64,000 nt of DNA, from positions 362,907 through 426,906 of the forward strand of contig NZ_FCOE02000004.1 of NCBI RefSeq assembly GCF_001544915.2. The letters run 5' to 3'. The notes beneath the pieces were generated by a model. It saw nothing but the letters and a program-made list of their open reading frames with translations. It did not search any database and was not told the origin of the DNA. The translations under genes and the position numbers were made by a program. The stretch is from Caballeronia pedi (GTDB taxonomy: Bacteria > Pseudomonadota > Gammaproteobacteria > Burkholderiales > Burkholderiaceae). Positions 37,241 through 45,002 of this stretch are shown here, piece after piece. The stretch's first letter is position 1; each line of letters starts with the position of its first letter.

Positions 37241-38497
37241 TCAGCGCGACGCGGTCTGCGTCTCGGCCGCCTGATCGTTCCAGACGATGCGGTTGTTCAC
37301 CGCGTAGAGCCTGCACGGATCGGCGCTCTGCTTCTGGCAGCTCGCGACCGCGACGGCCATCGGATCGTCGCCGCCTTCGGCCCAGGACCACGCGCCCGAA
37401 TCCGACACCGCGAACGCGCGGCTCGAATACTGCGAGAGGAAGTTGCGGTATCCGGCGCGGCCGTTTTCATCGACGTAGGGAACGGCCTGCACCGAATCGA
37501 GATCCGCGAAGTTGGTCGCCTTCGGCATGCGCGGCTCGCTGACCTGATACTGCACGGACGTGGGCATGCCGATCTGCGCGAGGAAGGCTTTCACGCGCGG
37601 CCACCAGACCTGCACGCCGTCGCGATCGCCGACGAGACGATGCGCGTCGTTCTTGTAGGTGCCGAAATCGACCATGTTCGCGCGCGCGCCGTGCTGCGTG
37701 TAGGCGGTGTACATCTGCACGGACAGATCGCCTTGCCAGACCGAATCGTTGTCGCCGTAGAGCCACAGCGAGGGCAGACGCACGTGCTCGCCGTAGGAGC
37801 CGAACGCGTTGACGAGATTCTTTTGCCAGCCCGCGCATTCATCCTGACGCAGGCCGCCGGAGAAATTGATCAGGCCGCGCACGCCGGGCGCCGCGACGGC
37901 ATCGCGCGCGCCGTAGGCCATGGTCGTCAGGCCGCCATGCGACGTGCCCGCCACGACGATATGCGTCTTGTCGACATACGGCTGCTCGCTCATGTAAGCG
38001 ACGGTCGCGGCGACGTCCTGTGCCTGCGCGAAGCCATTCGCCTCGACGTTGCAGCCGTGACCGGTGTAATCGCCGCCCGAGCCCGCGAAGCCGCGGCGAT
38101 TCGGCACGACGACCACGTAACCATGACGCACGAATTCACGCGCGAGCGCGACCGGCCGATTGCGCGGCTGCGCGTGCGAGTCGCCGGGGAGCTTGCCGTG
38201 ATTGAAGACGATCATCGGGAACGGGCCGGCGCCGTCCGGTTTGAACACCGTGGTTTCGAGCGAGATGTCGGCTTCGGGAATCTGGATGACGGCTTCGTTC
38301 AGACCATTCGCGACGGCGGGCAGGCCGGCGTCGAGCGAATCGGGAATCTGCGAAAGCGTCTGACCGAATGCGGGCGCCTGGAGACCTTCGGACTGACGCA
38401 CCCCGCCGATCGGCTCGGCGCGCACGGCGGACGTGACGAGCGACGTCGCGAGCGCGCACACCATGCTGCATCCGACCAACCAGGTTCTGATCGCCAT
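37241..38497 (-). CDS. Exported alpha/beta hydrolase, dienelactone-hydrolase-like
   Basis: A 418-residue protein. The signal peptide spans about residues 1-27 (MAIRTWLVGCSMVCALATSL, ending SAVRAEP). The hydrolase core has FNHGKLPGDS (oxyanion strand), the nucleophile elbow VVAGTSHGGLTT (G-x-S-x-G) with Ser, and YGDNDSVW and NDAHRLVGD supplying the acid and His. It is probably a periplasmic esterase or peptidase of the DLH/prolyl-oligopeptidase-like group, with unknown substrate. CGGAG before the ATG at 38497 fixes the start; an in-frame ATG exists at 38518. Confidence 0.82.
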   Translation of the reverse strand: MAIRTWLVGCSMVCALATSLVTSAVRAEPIGGVRQSEGLQAPAFGQTLSQIPDSLDAGLPAVANGLNEAVIQIPEADISLETTVFKPDGAGPFPMIVFNHGKLPGDSHAQPRNRPVALAREFVRHGYVVVVPNRRGFAGSGGDYTGHGCNVEANGFAQAQDVAATVAYMSEQPYVDKTHIVVAGTSHGGLTTMAYGARDAVAAPGVRGLINFSGGLRQDECAGWQKNLVNAFGSYGEHVRLPSLWLYGDNDSVWQGDLSVQMYTAYTQHGARANMVDFGTYKNDAHRLVGDRDGVQVWWPRVKAFLAQIGMPTSVQYQVSEPRMPKATNFADLDSVQAVPYVDENGRAGYRNFLSQYSSRAFAVSDSGAWSWAEGGDDPMAVAVASCQKQSADPCRLYAVNNRIVWNDQAAETQTASR

Positions 38498-38821
38498 CCG
38501 TGAACTCCGACTGCGCATCCAATAAGCGTTGATACGGCGTGGCCCCTTTTTTTGAAGTCACAAACCTATCGCGCTGCTCGTGAAGAGCAGTATCGGCTGC
38601 GGGTTCCGGGAGTCATGCCCTGAAAAGGCATGACAATTGGCTTCAAAACGGGGCTTCGCTGCGAGTGTCCGGGCACGGGAATGACTGCGCCCTGACGTGA
38701 ACAGAGATTACCCGTTCAAAATTTCACTGCACAATAAGTGGTACCCCGTAACTGTTTAATCTGAAAGGAAATTCTTAGGAAATTAATACCGTGCGTAATC
38801 TCATATTTCTTAAAGACATAT
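38498..38821. other. AT-rich intergenic region with stable hairpins
   Basis: A 324-base gap upstream of the hydrolase gene. It contains a perfect 8-bp stem GTCATGCC / GGCATGAC (38612-38619 and 38627-38634) and a nearby CTGCTC...GAGCAG-type stem at about 38574-38590. The stretch 38700-38821 is markedly AT-rich. These may form a structured leader for the hydrolase mRNA or lie between transcripts. No gene is supported. Confidence 0.45.
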
Positions 38822-39241
38822 TTACTTTTCTTTAATGTCGCCGTTGACGTAGATCCAGTTTCCGGCGGCATTGCGCGTGAAGCGGCTGGCTTCGTGCAGC
38901 CGATACGCCCGCCCGCCGGTCTTGTAGCGCGCGACGAACTCGACTTCCTCGTGATCGGCGTCGATGGGCGTATGGCGCTTGATCTGCAGGCCGAGCCAGC
39001 GCGTGTTCGGGTCGTAAGGGTCGAGATCGGGTGGGCAGGTCGATTCGGCCCAGGTTGCGCGCAGGTACGCCGTGTCGCCGAGCACGTAGGCGGTGTAGCG
39101 CGAACGCATCAGTTGCATCGCGTTCGCGGGTTTTTTGCCGCCTTCGATAAAACGGCCGCAGCAGGCGTCGTAGCGCGGCGCGCGCGCATTCGGGCGCTGA
39201 TCGGGCGCGGCGCCGCCGCACGGGCAGTCCACCGGCTTCAT
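38822..39241 (-). CDS. YchJ-like (UPF0225) zinc-binding protein
   Basis: A 139-residue protein of the YchJ family. The N-terminal CPCGG (Cys6, Cys8) and YDACCGRFI (Cys27, Cys28) form the likely metal site. The body LMRSRYTAYVLGDTAYLRATW and VEFVARYKTGGRAYRLHEASRF are characteristic of the group (SnoaL/NTF2-like fold). The function is not established. Its ATG overlaps the stop of the GST gene, so the two are translationally coupled. Confidence 0.9.
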   Translation of the reverse strand: MKPVDCPCGGAAPDQRPNARAPRYDACCGRFIEGGKKPANAMQLMRSRYTAYVLGDTAYLRATWAESTCPPDLDPYDPNTRWLGLQIKRHTPIDADHEEVEFVARYKTGGRAYRLHEASRFTRNAAGNWIYVNGDIKEK

Positions 39242-39846
39242 TGATCGACGCCCGGCATCTCGACGTGACGCGGCTGGCTGCGCACCCGTTCGAGCCACGC
39301 GCGGATCGCCGGATAGCGCGCCAGATCGACGTTCGCCTCATCCGCGACGTGCGTGTACGCGTAGAGCGCGATATCCGCGACGGAGTAGCGCTCGCCGACG
39401 AAATACGTACGGGTCGCGAGATGCTGCTCCATCACGTCGAGTGCGCGATACGAACCGGCGATCCTGTCGGGCAGACGCGCGTCGTCGGGGCGCTTCTGGA
39501 ATTGCAGGATGAAGCGCGCGACTGCGACGAACGGCTCGTGGCTGTACTGCTCGAAGAACATCCATTGCAGCACTTGCGCGCGTTCGAGCCGGTCGGTGGG
39601 CATGAGCGGCGAGCCGTCGGCGAGATAGCAAAGAATCGCGTCGGATTCGGAAAGCGTGGTCTTGTCGTCGATGACGAGCACCGGAACCTTGCCGTTCGGA
39701 TTGAGCCGCTTGAAGTCCTCGGTGCGGGTCGCGCCGTTCATCATGTCGACTTCATGCCACGCGTAAGGCAGGCCGAGTTGTTCGAGGACGAGGCGAACCT
39801 TGTAGCAGTTGCCCGATGCGGAAACGCCGTGCACTTGATAAGTCAC
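39238..39846 (-). CDS. Glutathione S-transferase family protein
   Basis: A 202-residue GST. The N-terminal thioredoxin fold has GVSASGNCYKVRLVLEQLG, with Ser and Cys near the active site, and NPNGKVPVLVIDDKTTLSES. The C-terminal helices have FVGERYSVADIALYAYTH. The start is taken as GTG 39846, which has GGAG at good spacing; a GTG at 39852 is the alternative. It is coupled to the YchJ-like gene downstream and lies 13 bases from the SDR gene upstream. Confidence 0.88.
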   Translation of the reverse strand: MTYQVHGVSASGNCYKVRLVLEQLGLPYAWHEVDMMNGATRTEDFKRLNPNGKVPVLVIDDKTTLSESDAILCYLADGSPLMPTDRLERAQVLQWMFFEQYSHEPFVAVARFILQFQKRPDDARLPDRIAGSYRALDVMEQHLATRTYFVGERYSVADIALYAYTHVADEANVDLARYPAIRAWLERVRSQPRHVEMPGVDQ

Positions 39847-39859
39847 ATTCACTCCAGTT

Positions 39860-40537
39860 TCACCATTCGAGCTTCGTGCCGTCGTACTGGACGAAGCTGC
39901 CGTTGAATTCGTCGCGCATCGCGCCCGCTTCCGCGATTACCGCGCGCATGCCCGCGACGCTGTGCGCGACATCGATCGCCGCCGATGACCCGCCCATTTC
40001 CGTGCGCACCCAGCCCGGATGCAGCGCGACGCAGGCCGAATGACGCGATTCCAGCGACGCCACCTTCAGCGCCGAATTGAGCGCCGCCTTGCTCGCGCGA
40101 TACAGCCAGCCGGTCGTGCCGCTCGCCCCGCCGATGCTGCCCATCTTGCTCGACACCACCGCGAGCACGCCGTTCGCGGCATCGGTGAGCGGCAGGAGCA
40201 CGGGAATCAGCTGCATCGGGCCGCGCACGTTGGTGTGCATCACCTGATCGAAGTCGTCGGCGCTGATCGTTTCGACGCCTTCGGTGCGCGGACCGTAGAC
40301 GCCCGAAACGACGACCGCCACGTCCAGCCGCTCTTCCTCCAGCTGCCACGCGAGCGCGCCGATCTGTTCGGGCTGCGTGACGTCGAGCGGGAAGGTTTGC
40401 GCGCCCATCGCGTCGAGCGCGGAGAGCGAGGCCTTGTCGCGCGCGGTGGCGAGCACGCGCCAGCCGTCGCGGCAATATTCGCGCGCGAACTCGTGGCCGA
40501 GGCCGCGCGACGCGCCGATGATCAATACCGTTTTCAT
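39860..40537 (-). CDS. Short-chain dehydrogenase/reductase (SDR)
   Basis: A 225-residue Rossmann-fold oxidoreductase. The cofactor loop is LIIGASRGLGHEFA (TGxxxGxG-type, with Ala-Ser in place of Thr-Gly). The adenine-ring Asp is in FPLDVTQPEQI, the catalytic Ser region is VVSSKMGSIGG, and the Tyr-Lys pair is in WLYRASKAALNSAL. Substrate is unknown. The start may also be ATG 40546, three codons earlier; AAGGA lies just upstream of both. It is the first gene of the set with GST and YchJ. Confidence 0.9.
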   Translation of the reverse strand: MKTVLIIGASRGLGHEFAREYCRDGWRVLATARDKASLSALDAMGAQTFPLDVTQPEQIGALAWQLEEERLDVAVVVSGVYGPRTEGVETISADDFDQVMHTNVRGPMQLIPVLLPLTDAANGVLAVVSSKMGSIGGASGTTGWLYRASKAALNSALKVASLESRHSACVALHPGWVRTEMGGSSAAIDVAHSVAGMRAVIAEAGAMRDEFNGSFVQYDGTKLEW

Positions 40538-40655
40538 GAGCGACATGTTCCTTGTATTGGCGACCTTGCGACTATAGCGCGCGACCCGCGGTCGCGGATC
40601 GCGCGCAGGCGTTTCCGATATCGTGGTGCGCTTTCGCTTACGTAAGACCAGAAAG

Positions 40656-41858
40656 ATGATGCATACCGATGTCGTGATCGTCGGCGCGGGGCCGGCGGGC
40701 CTGTGCCTGGCGAATGCGCTGAGTGGCGCGGGTTTGTCCGTCGTGCTCGTCGAGCAGCAAAGCGACGACGCGCTGCGCGGGCCCGCGTTCGACGGGCGCG
40801 AGATCGCGCTGACGCAGAAGTCCGTCGCGTATCTGAAGACGCTCGGCGTGTGGGAGCGCATCGATGCGCACGCGAAATCGCAGTTGTCCGACGCGCGCAT
40901 TCTCAATGGATCGTCGCCGTTCGCGTTGAAGATCGGTCATGCGCTCTCGGGGCACGCCGAGTTGGGGTGGCTCGTGTCGAATCATCTGATCCGGCGGGCG
41001 GCGTTCGGGGCCGTCGAGTCTCTTGCGGCGTCGGGCGCGGCGGTCCGCGTGATGGCGTCCGAGCGCGTGATCGATGTCGATACCGATGCCTGCGGCGCGC
41101 GCGTGCGGCTCGAAAGCGGCAAGACGCTCGCGGCGCGGATGATCGTCGCGGCGGACAGCCGGTTTTCCGCGACGCGCCGCATGATGGGCATAGCTGCCGA
41201 CATGCACGATTTCGGCAAATCGATGCTCGTCTGCAGCATGACGCACGACGCGCCGCACGAGCACACAGCGTGGGAATGGTTCGGCCATGGGCAGACGCTC
41301 GCGCTCCTGCCGATGAATCCGGACCCGGAAACGGGCGCGTGCCGGTCGTCGGTGGTGGTGACGCTGGAGGCGCGCGACATCGACCGGCTGAGCGGGCTCG
41401 ATGCCGATGCGTTCAATCGCGAGATCGAACGCCGCTTCGAACGGCGGCTCGGCGCGATGGCGCTGCAAACGACGCGGCATGTTTATCCGCTGGTGTCGGT
41501 TTATCCGACGCGGTTCGTGGCGAAGCGTTTCGCGACCGTCGGCGATGCGGCGGTGGGCATGCATCCGGTGACCGCGCATGGCTTCAACTTCGGTCTCGAT
41601 GGGATCGAGACGCTGTCCCGTGCGATGCGCGATGCGCATACGGCGGGGCTCGATATCGCCGGCGATGCGTTGCTTGCGCGCTACGAGCAGAAGCATCGGC
41701 AGGCGACGCGGCCGCTTTACATGGTCACGCGGTTCATCACGGAGGTGTACACGCGGGACTCGCTGCCGGCGCGGATTGCGCGGGATGCGATGTTGCGTGT
41801 CGGGGAGAGATTGACGCCGTTCAAGCGCGCCGTGGCGATGTCGTTGGCGGGGCAGTGA
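40656..41858 (+). CDS. ubiM: FAD-dependent ubiquinone-pathway hydroxylase, UbiM-like
   Basis: A 400-residue UbiH/COQ6-family flavin monooxygenase. The FAD motif is DVVIVGAGPAGLCLANAL, the DGREIALTQKS and GWLVSNHLIRRAAF segments match UbiM as I recall it, and the second FAD motif is TVGDAAVGMHPVTAHGFN. UbiM hydroxylates C5 of the ubiquinone ring in several beta-proteobacteria in place of UbiF or Coq7. Two adjacent ATG codons (40656, 40659) are possible starts. It is transcribed alone, divergent from the SDR gene. Confidence 0.85.
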   Translation: MMHTDVVIVGAGPAGLCLANALSGAGLSVVLVEQQSDDALRGPAFDGREIALTQKSVAYLKTLGVWERIDAHAKSQLSDARILNGSSPFALKIGHALSGHAELGWLVSNHLIRRAAFGAVESLAASGAAVRVMASERVIDVDTDACGARVRLESGKTLAARMIVAADSRFSATRRMMGIAADMHDFGKSMLVCSMTHDAPHEHTAWEWFGHGQTLALLPMNPDPETGACRSSVVVTLEARDIDRLSGLDADAFNREIERRFERRLGAMALQTTRHVYPLVSVYPTRFVAKRFATVGDAAVGMHPVTAHGFNFGLDGIETLSRAMRDAHTAGLDIAGDALLARYEQKHRQATRPLYMVTRFITEVYTRDSLPARIARDAMLRVGERLTPFKRAVAMSLAGQ

Positions 41859-41866
41859 GGCGTGGC

Positions 41867-41960
41867 TGTCGAAAAATCCTATATCGTTCGGATGACTACG
41901 TATGCTCAATAAACCGGAGTAAAGTCACGCTACTCGCAACGCTCAGACGAGGAGCTGACC
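41867..41960. repeat. Direct repeat copy 1 (promoter region of antitoxin copy 1)
   Basis: This 94-base stretch ahead of the first antitoxin is repeated, imperfectly but clearly, at 42629-42723. Both copies begin CTGTCGAAAA and both end with CAGACGAGGAG before an ATGTTCAA start. The repeat continues into the coding sequence, showing that promoter and antitoxin were duplicated together. Confidence 0.85.
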
Positions 41961-42149
41961 ATGTTCAAGATAATTCAGGGAACGTTACCGCCGAATATCG
42001 ACCCCGACGAGCTTCGGGAAATTCAGAAGGAGGCCGCCCGAAGTTGGGAGATCGAAAAGGAGGTGCGAAGGCGGATGGGCATACTGGGCGATGACGATAA
42101 CGCGGGCTTCATCAGGGGCACTCATGAGTTTTCCGAAAATCGACTGTGA
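41961..42149 (+). CDS. Antitoxin-like small protein, copy 1, frameshifted near its C-terminus
   Basis: A 62-residue acidic, helical protein (MFKIIQGTLPPNIDPDELRE at the start). It is a paralogue of the protein at 42724. After residue 53 the reading frame departs from the paralogue. The lost tail is preserved in another frame at 42124-42204 (FPKIDCDDSIFD, matching LPKVDVDDSIFE in copy 2) and would end 14 bases inside the toxin gene. A single extra base near 42120-42123 explains this. The truncated form may no longer bind toxin. AGACGAGGAG is its ribosome site. The fold is unknown to me. Confidence 0.75.
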   Translation: MFKIIQGTLPPNIDPDELREIQKEAARSWEIEKEVRRRMGILGDDDNAGFIRGTHEFSENRL

Positions 42150-42190
42150 CGACTCCATATTCGATCGTCACGCTGGCTACGGAGAGTCGG

Positions 42191-42607
42191 ATGTTTCTGG
42201 CTGATACCAACGTCATCAGCGAGACCAGAAGGGAAGAGCGCGCGAACGAAGGTGTTCGCGCGTTTTTCGACGGTGCTGAACAAAGAGGCGAAGTTGTATT
42301 TCTTTCGGTCGTTACCGTAGGTGAGTTGCGACGTGGTGTCGAGTCACTTCGTAACAAGGGTGACGTCCGGCAGGCGGCGATCGTGGAGGCGTGGCTGAAA
42401 CGTGTTCTGCGCAGCTATCAAGGGAAAATCGTGCCGGTGGACAGGGCTATAGGGGAACTGTGGGGGCGTCTTCGTGCGCGACACCCGGAGCCTGCCGTAG
42501 ACAGGCTCATTGCGGCGACGGCGCTCGCCTACGACCTGACGGTTGTCACACGCAATGTCAGAGACTTCGAGAGAGTGGGCGTCAAAATGCTGAATCCCTT
42601 CGAATAG
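42191..42607 (+). CDS. PIN-domain toxin, VapC/FitB type
   Basis: A 138-residue PIN-fold ribonuclease. The acidic Mg-binding residues are intact: Asp5 in FLADTNVISE, Glu45 in VTVGELRRG, Asp104 in AVDRLIAATAL and Asp125 in TRNVRDF. VapC relatives cleave tRNA or rRNA; the DTNVISE start is typical of the FitB subgroup. The start at 42191 has GGAGAG just before it; an upstream in-frame ATG at 42146 has no such site. It should be paired with the preceding small protein, whose original reading frame overlapped this start. Confidence 0.88.
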   Translation: MFLADTNVISETRREERANEGVRAFFDGAEQRGEVVFLSVVTVGELRRGVESLRNKGDVRQAAIVEAWLKRVLRSYQGKIVPVDRAIGELWGRLRARHPEPAVDRLIAATALAYDLTVVTRNVRDFERVGVKMLNPFE

Positions 42608-42628
42608 CATCGCGACCGTGGAAGATAA

Positions 42629-42723
42629 CTGTCGAAAATTCCTAGATCATTCAGATGATTAGTTATGCGTATTGAGCAGGACTAAAGCCAAGCTACTCGC
42701 ACCTTTCAGACGAGGAGAGCAGT
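42629..42723. repeat. Direct repeat copy 2 (promoter region of antitoxin copy 2)
   Basis: Second copy of the repeat described at 41867-41960, placed directly after the toxin gene and leading into the intact second antitoxin. The differences are scattered substitutions and small indels, so the duplication is not recent. Confidence 0.85.
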
Positions 42724-42966
42724 ATGTTCAAAATGGTTCAGCAAGTCTTTCCCGGCGACGTTGACGACACAGAGCTTCAGGAGATCCAGCAACGCGCCGC
42801 CATCGAGCAGAAGATCGAGCGCGAGGTTCGGTGGCAGATGGGACAAAACGCCGATACGGACCCGGTAGCGTTTATCGACGCTCTCCTGAACCTTCCTAAA
42901 GTCGATGTCGACGATTCGATCTTCGAGCATGACGAAGCCGACGAAGAACCGGACGTATCCCGATGA
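42724..42966 (+). CDS. Antitoxin-like small protein, copy 2, intact orphan
   Basis: An 80-residue, strongly acidic protein related to the one at 41961: MFKMVQQVFPGDVDDTELQE at the start, then EREVRWQM and the acidic tail DDSIFEHDEADEEPDVSR. No toxin follows it; the next gene is a convergent thiolase. It has the same leader and ribosome site as copy 1. Because copy 1 is frameshifted, this intact copy could be what neutralises the PIN toxin. No DNA-binding motif of the AbrB, RHH or Phd type is visible. Confidence 0.75.
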   Translation: MFKMVQQVFPGDVDDTELQEIQQRAAIEQKIEREVRWQMGQNADTDPVAFIDALLNLPKVDVDDSIFEHDEADEEPDVSR

Positions 42967-43016
42967 CGCGAATGTGAGCCGGCCCGGCGCACCACCCCCG
43001 GCCCGGCCCACGACGC

Positions 43017-44210
43017 TCAAACCAGCTCAACACCCATCGCAGTCGCTTCCCCACCGCCGATACACAGACTCGCCACCCCACGCTTCAACCCGCGCGCCTT
43101 TAACGCGCCCAGCAACGTGACGAGAATCCGCGCGCCCGACGCGCCGATCGGATGTCCCAGCGCGCACGCGCCGCCATTCACATTGACCTTGTCGTGCGGC
43201 AGGTCGTGTTCGCGCATCGCGGCCATCGCCACGACGGCGAACGCTTCGTTGATCTCATACAGATCGACATCGCCCGCGCGCCAGCCGTTTTTTTCGAACA
43301 GCTTGCTGATCGCGCCCACAGGCGCCGTCGTGAACAACGCCGGCTGCTGCGCGAACGTGCTGTGCCCGACCACACGCGCGATCGGCGTGACGCCGAGCCG
43401 CGACGCCGTCGATTCGCGCATCATCACGAGCGCCGCAGCGCCATCCGAAATCGACGACGAATTCGCCGCCGTCACCGTGCCGTCCTTGGCGAACGCAGGC
43501 TTGAGCGAGGGAATCTTCTCAATGTTGGCCTTGAACGGCTGCTCGTCGCGTGCGACGACGGTATCGCCCTTCTTGCCGGGCACCGTCACCGGCGCGATCT
43601 CCCATTTGAACGAACCGTCCTCGTTCGCGCGTTGCGCGCGCCGCAGCGATTCGACCGCGAACGCGTCCTGCGACTCGCGCGAAAACGCATACGACGAAGC
43701 GCATTGCTCCGCGAACGTGCCCATCAGACGACCCTTTTCATAGGCGTCTTCGAGGCCGTCGAGGAACATGTGATCCAGCACCTGCGCGTGACCCATGCGC
43801 AGGCCGCCGCGCGCTTTCGGCAGCAGATACGGCGCGTTCGTCATGCTCTCCATGCCGCCCGCGACGATCACGTCGACCGAGCCCGCGAGCAGCATGTCGT
43901 GCGCGAACATCGCGGCGCGCATGCCGGAGCCGCACATCTTGTTGATCGTCGTGCAGCCTGTGGAAAGCGGCAGCCCGGCGCCGAGCGCAGCCTGACGCGC
44001 GGGCGCCTGACCTTGTCCGGCGGGCAGCACGCAGCCCATGATCGCCTCTTCGATCAGCTCGGGCGCGAGGCCCGCGCGTTCGCGCGCCGCGGCGATCGCC
44101 GCCGCGCCGAGTTGCGCCGCGGTCAGCGACGCGAAATCGCCCTGGAACGCGGCCATCGGCGTGCGCGCCGCCGAGACGATGACGATGGAATCGGATTTTG
44201 TCTCACTCAT
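43017..44210 (-). CDS. Acetyl-CoA C-acetyltransferase (thiolase)
   Basis: A 397-residue thiolase II. The acylated Cys93 is in INKMCGSGMRAA, the catalytic His353 is in CALGHPIGASG, and the second Cys383 is in SLCIGGGEATAM. It condenses two acetyl-CoA to acetoacetyl-CoA or works in reverse, in acetoacetate, butanoate or leucine metabolism. Its 5' end overlaps the stop region of the carbonic anhydrase gene by eight bases, so the two are co-transcribed. It has paralogues in this group, so I do not assign a symbol. Confidence 0.94.
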   Translation of the reverse strand: MSETKSDSIVIVSAARTPMAAFQGDFASLTAAQLGAAAIAAARERAGLAPELIEEAIMGCVLPAGQGQAPARQAALGAGLPLSTGCTTINKMCGSGMRAAMFAHDMLLAGSVDVIVAGGMESMTNAPYLLPKARGGLRMGHAQVLDHMFLDGLEDAYEKGRLMGTFAEQCASSYAFSRESQDAFAVESLRRAQRANEDGSFKWEIAPVTVPGKKGDTVVARDEQPFKANIEKIPSLKPAFAKDGTVTAANSSSISDGAAALVMMRESTASRLGVTPIARVVGHSTFAQQPALFTTAPVGAISKLFEKNGWRAGDVDLYEINEAFAVVAMAAMREHDLPHDKVNVNGGACALGHPIGASGARILVTLLGALKARGLKRGVASLCIGGGEATAMGVELV

Positions 44211-44973
44211 GTTTCAGCTCCTTGATGACGCCCTGAATGACGGCGGGAACATCGCCCAGACGCGCCGCATCGGACGCGAGGACATCGTTCTCCGCGGAAT
44301 GCGCGCCGCTGCGACTCATTGCGGCGATGCACGACTGATACACCGGGTCGATCTCCTCCGACGCGCCGATCATCATGCCCATGTTGCGCAAGCGGCCATC
44401 GTGCACGCCGTAGGTCCAGCCGTGCACGGTGAGTTCCTGACCGCGCGCCCATGCGTCGTTGACGATGGTCGTGCGGCATACGTTGATGGTCTGCTCGATC
44501 GTGTTCAGCTCGACGAGCCGACGATGCCGCGCGTCGCCCATCGGCCATGTGTCGAGCAGCGCGCCGTGTTTCTCGCGCACGTCCTCGACATGGCGCAGCC
44601 AGTTATCGGCAAGGCCGACGCGCCGCCCGACGAGCGCCGCGCCCACGCCCGAGCAGCCGTAATGGCCGACGACCATGATGTGCTTCACCTTCAGCAGATC
44701 GACGGCGAACTGGATCACCGACAGACAGTTGAGGTCCGAGTGCACGACGACGTTCGCGATGTTTCTGTGCACGAACACTTCGCCCGGCGGCAGGCCGATG
44801 ATCTCGTTGGCGGGCACGCGCGAATCCGCGCAACCGATCCACAGATATTCCGGCGTTTGCTGATGCGCGAGACGCTGGAAGAACTCGCCGTCCTCGGCGA
44901 GCTTGCGCTGAACCCATTCCTGATTGTTCGCGAACAGGTGGGCAAGCGGAGTCTTGTCGTCAATAGGGTTCAT
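44203..44973 (-). CDS. can: Beta-class carbonic anhydrase
   Basis: A 256-residue zinc enzyme interconverting CO2 and bicarbonate. The zinc ligands and catalytic dyad are present: Cys48, Asp50 and Arg52 in IGCADSRVPANE, and His104 and Cys107 in VVGHYGCSGVGAAL. The length exceeds the usual 210-230 because of a C-terminal tail ending GVIKELKHE. It lies upstream of and overlaps the thiolase gene. It is the Can/CynT type. It follows aceK on the same strand after 29 bases. Confidence 0.95.
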   Translation of the reverse strand: MNPIDDKTPLAHLFANNQEWVQRKLAEDGEFFQRLAHQQTPEYLWIGCADSRVPANEIIGLPPGEVFVHRNIANVVVHSDLNCLSVIQFAVDLLKVKHIMVVGHYGCSGVGAALVGRRVGLADNWLRHVEDVREKHGALLDTWPMGDARHRRLVELNTIEQTINVCRTTIVNDAWARGQELTVHGWTYGVHDGRLRNMGMMIGASEEIDPVYQSCIAAMSRSGAHSAENDVLASDAARLGDVPAVIQGVIKELKHE

Positions 44974-45002
44974 GTTCGAAGGTCAAAGCGGGACGGCATG
45001 CG

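Noticed and set aside
42344..42610. A minus-strand frame opposite the PIN toxin
   Set aside because: Shadow frame; the plus strand has all the catalytic residues of a PIN domain.
42967..43016. GC-rich inverted repeat between the orphan antitoxin and the thiolase gene
   Set aside because: Arms are built of GGCC and CCGG runs and there is no U-tract, so I do not call it a terminator.
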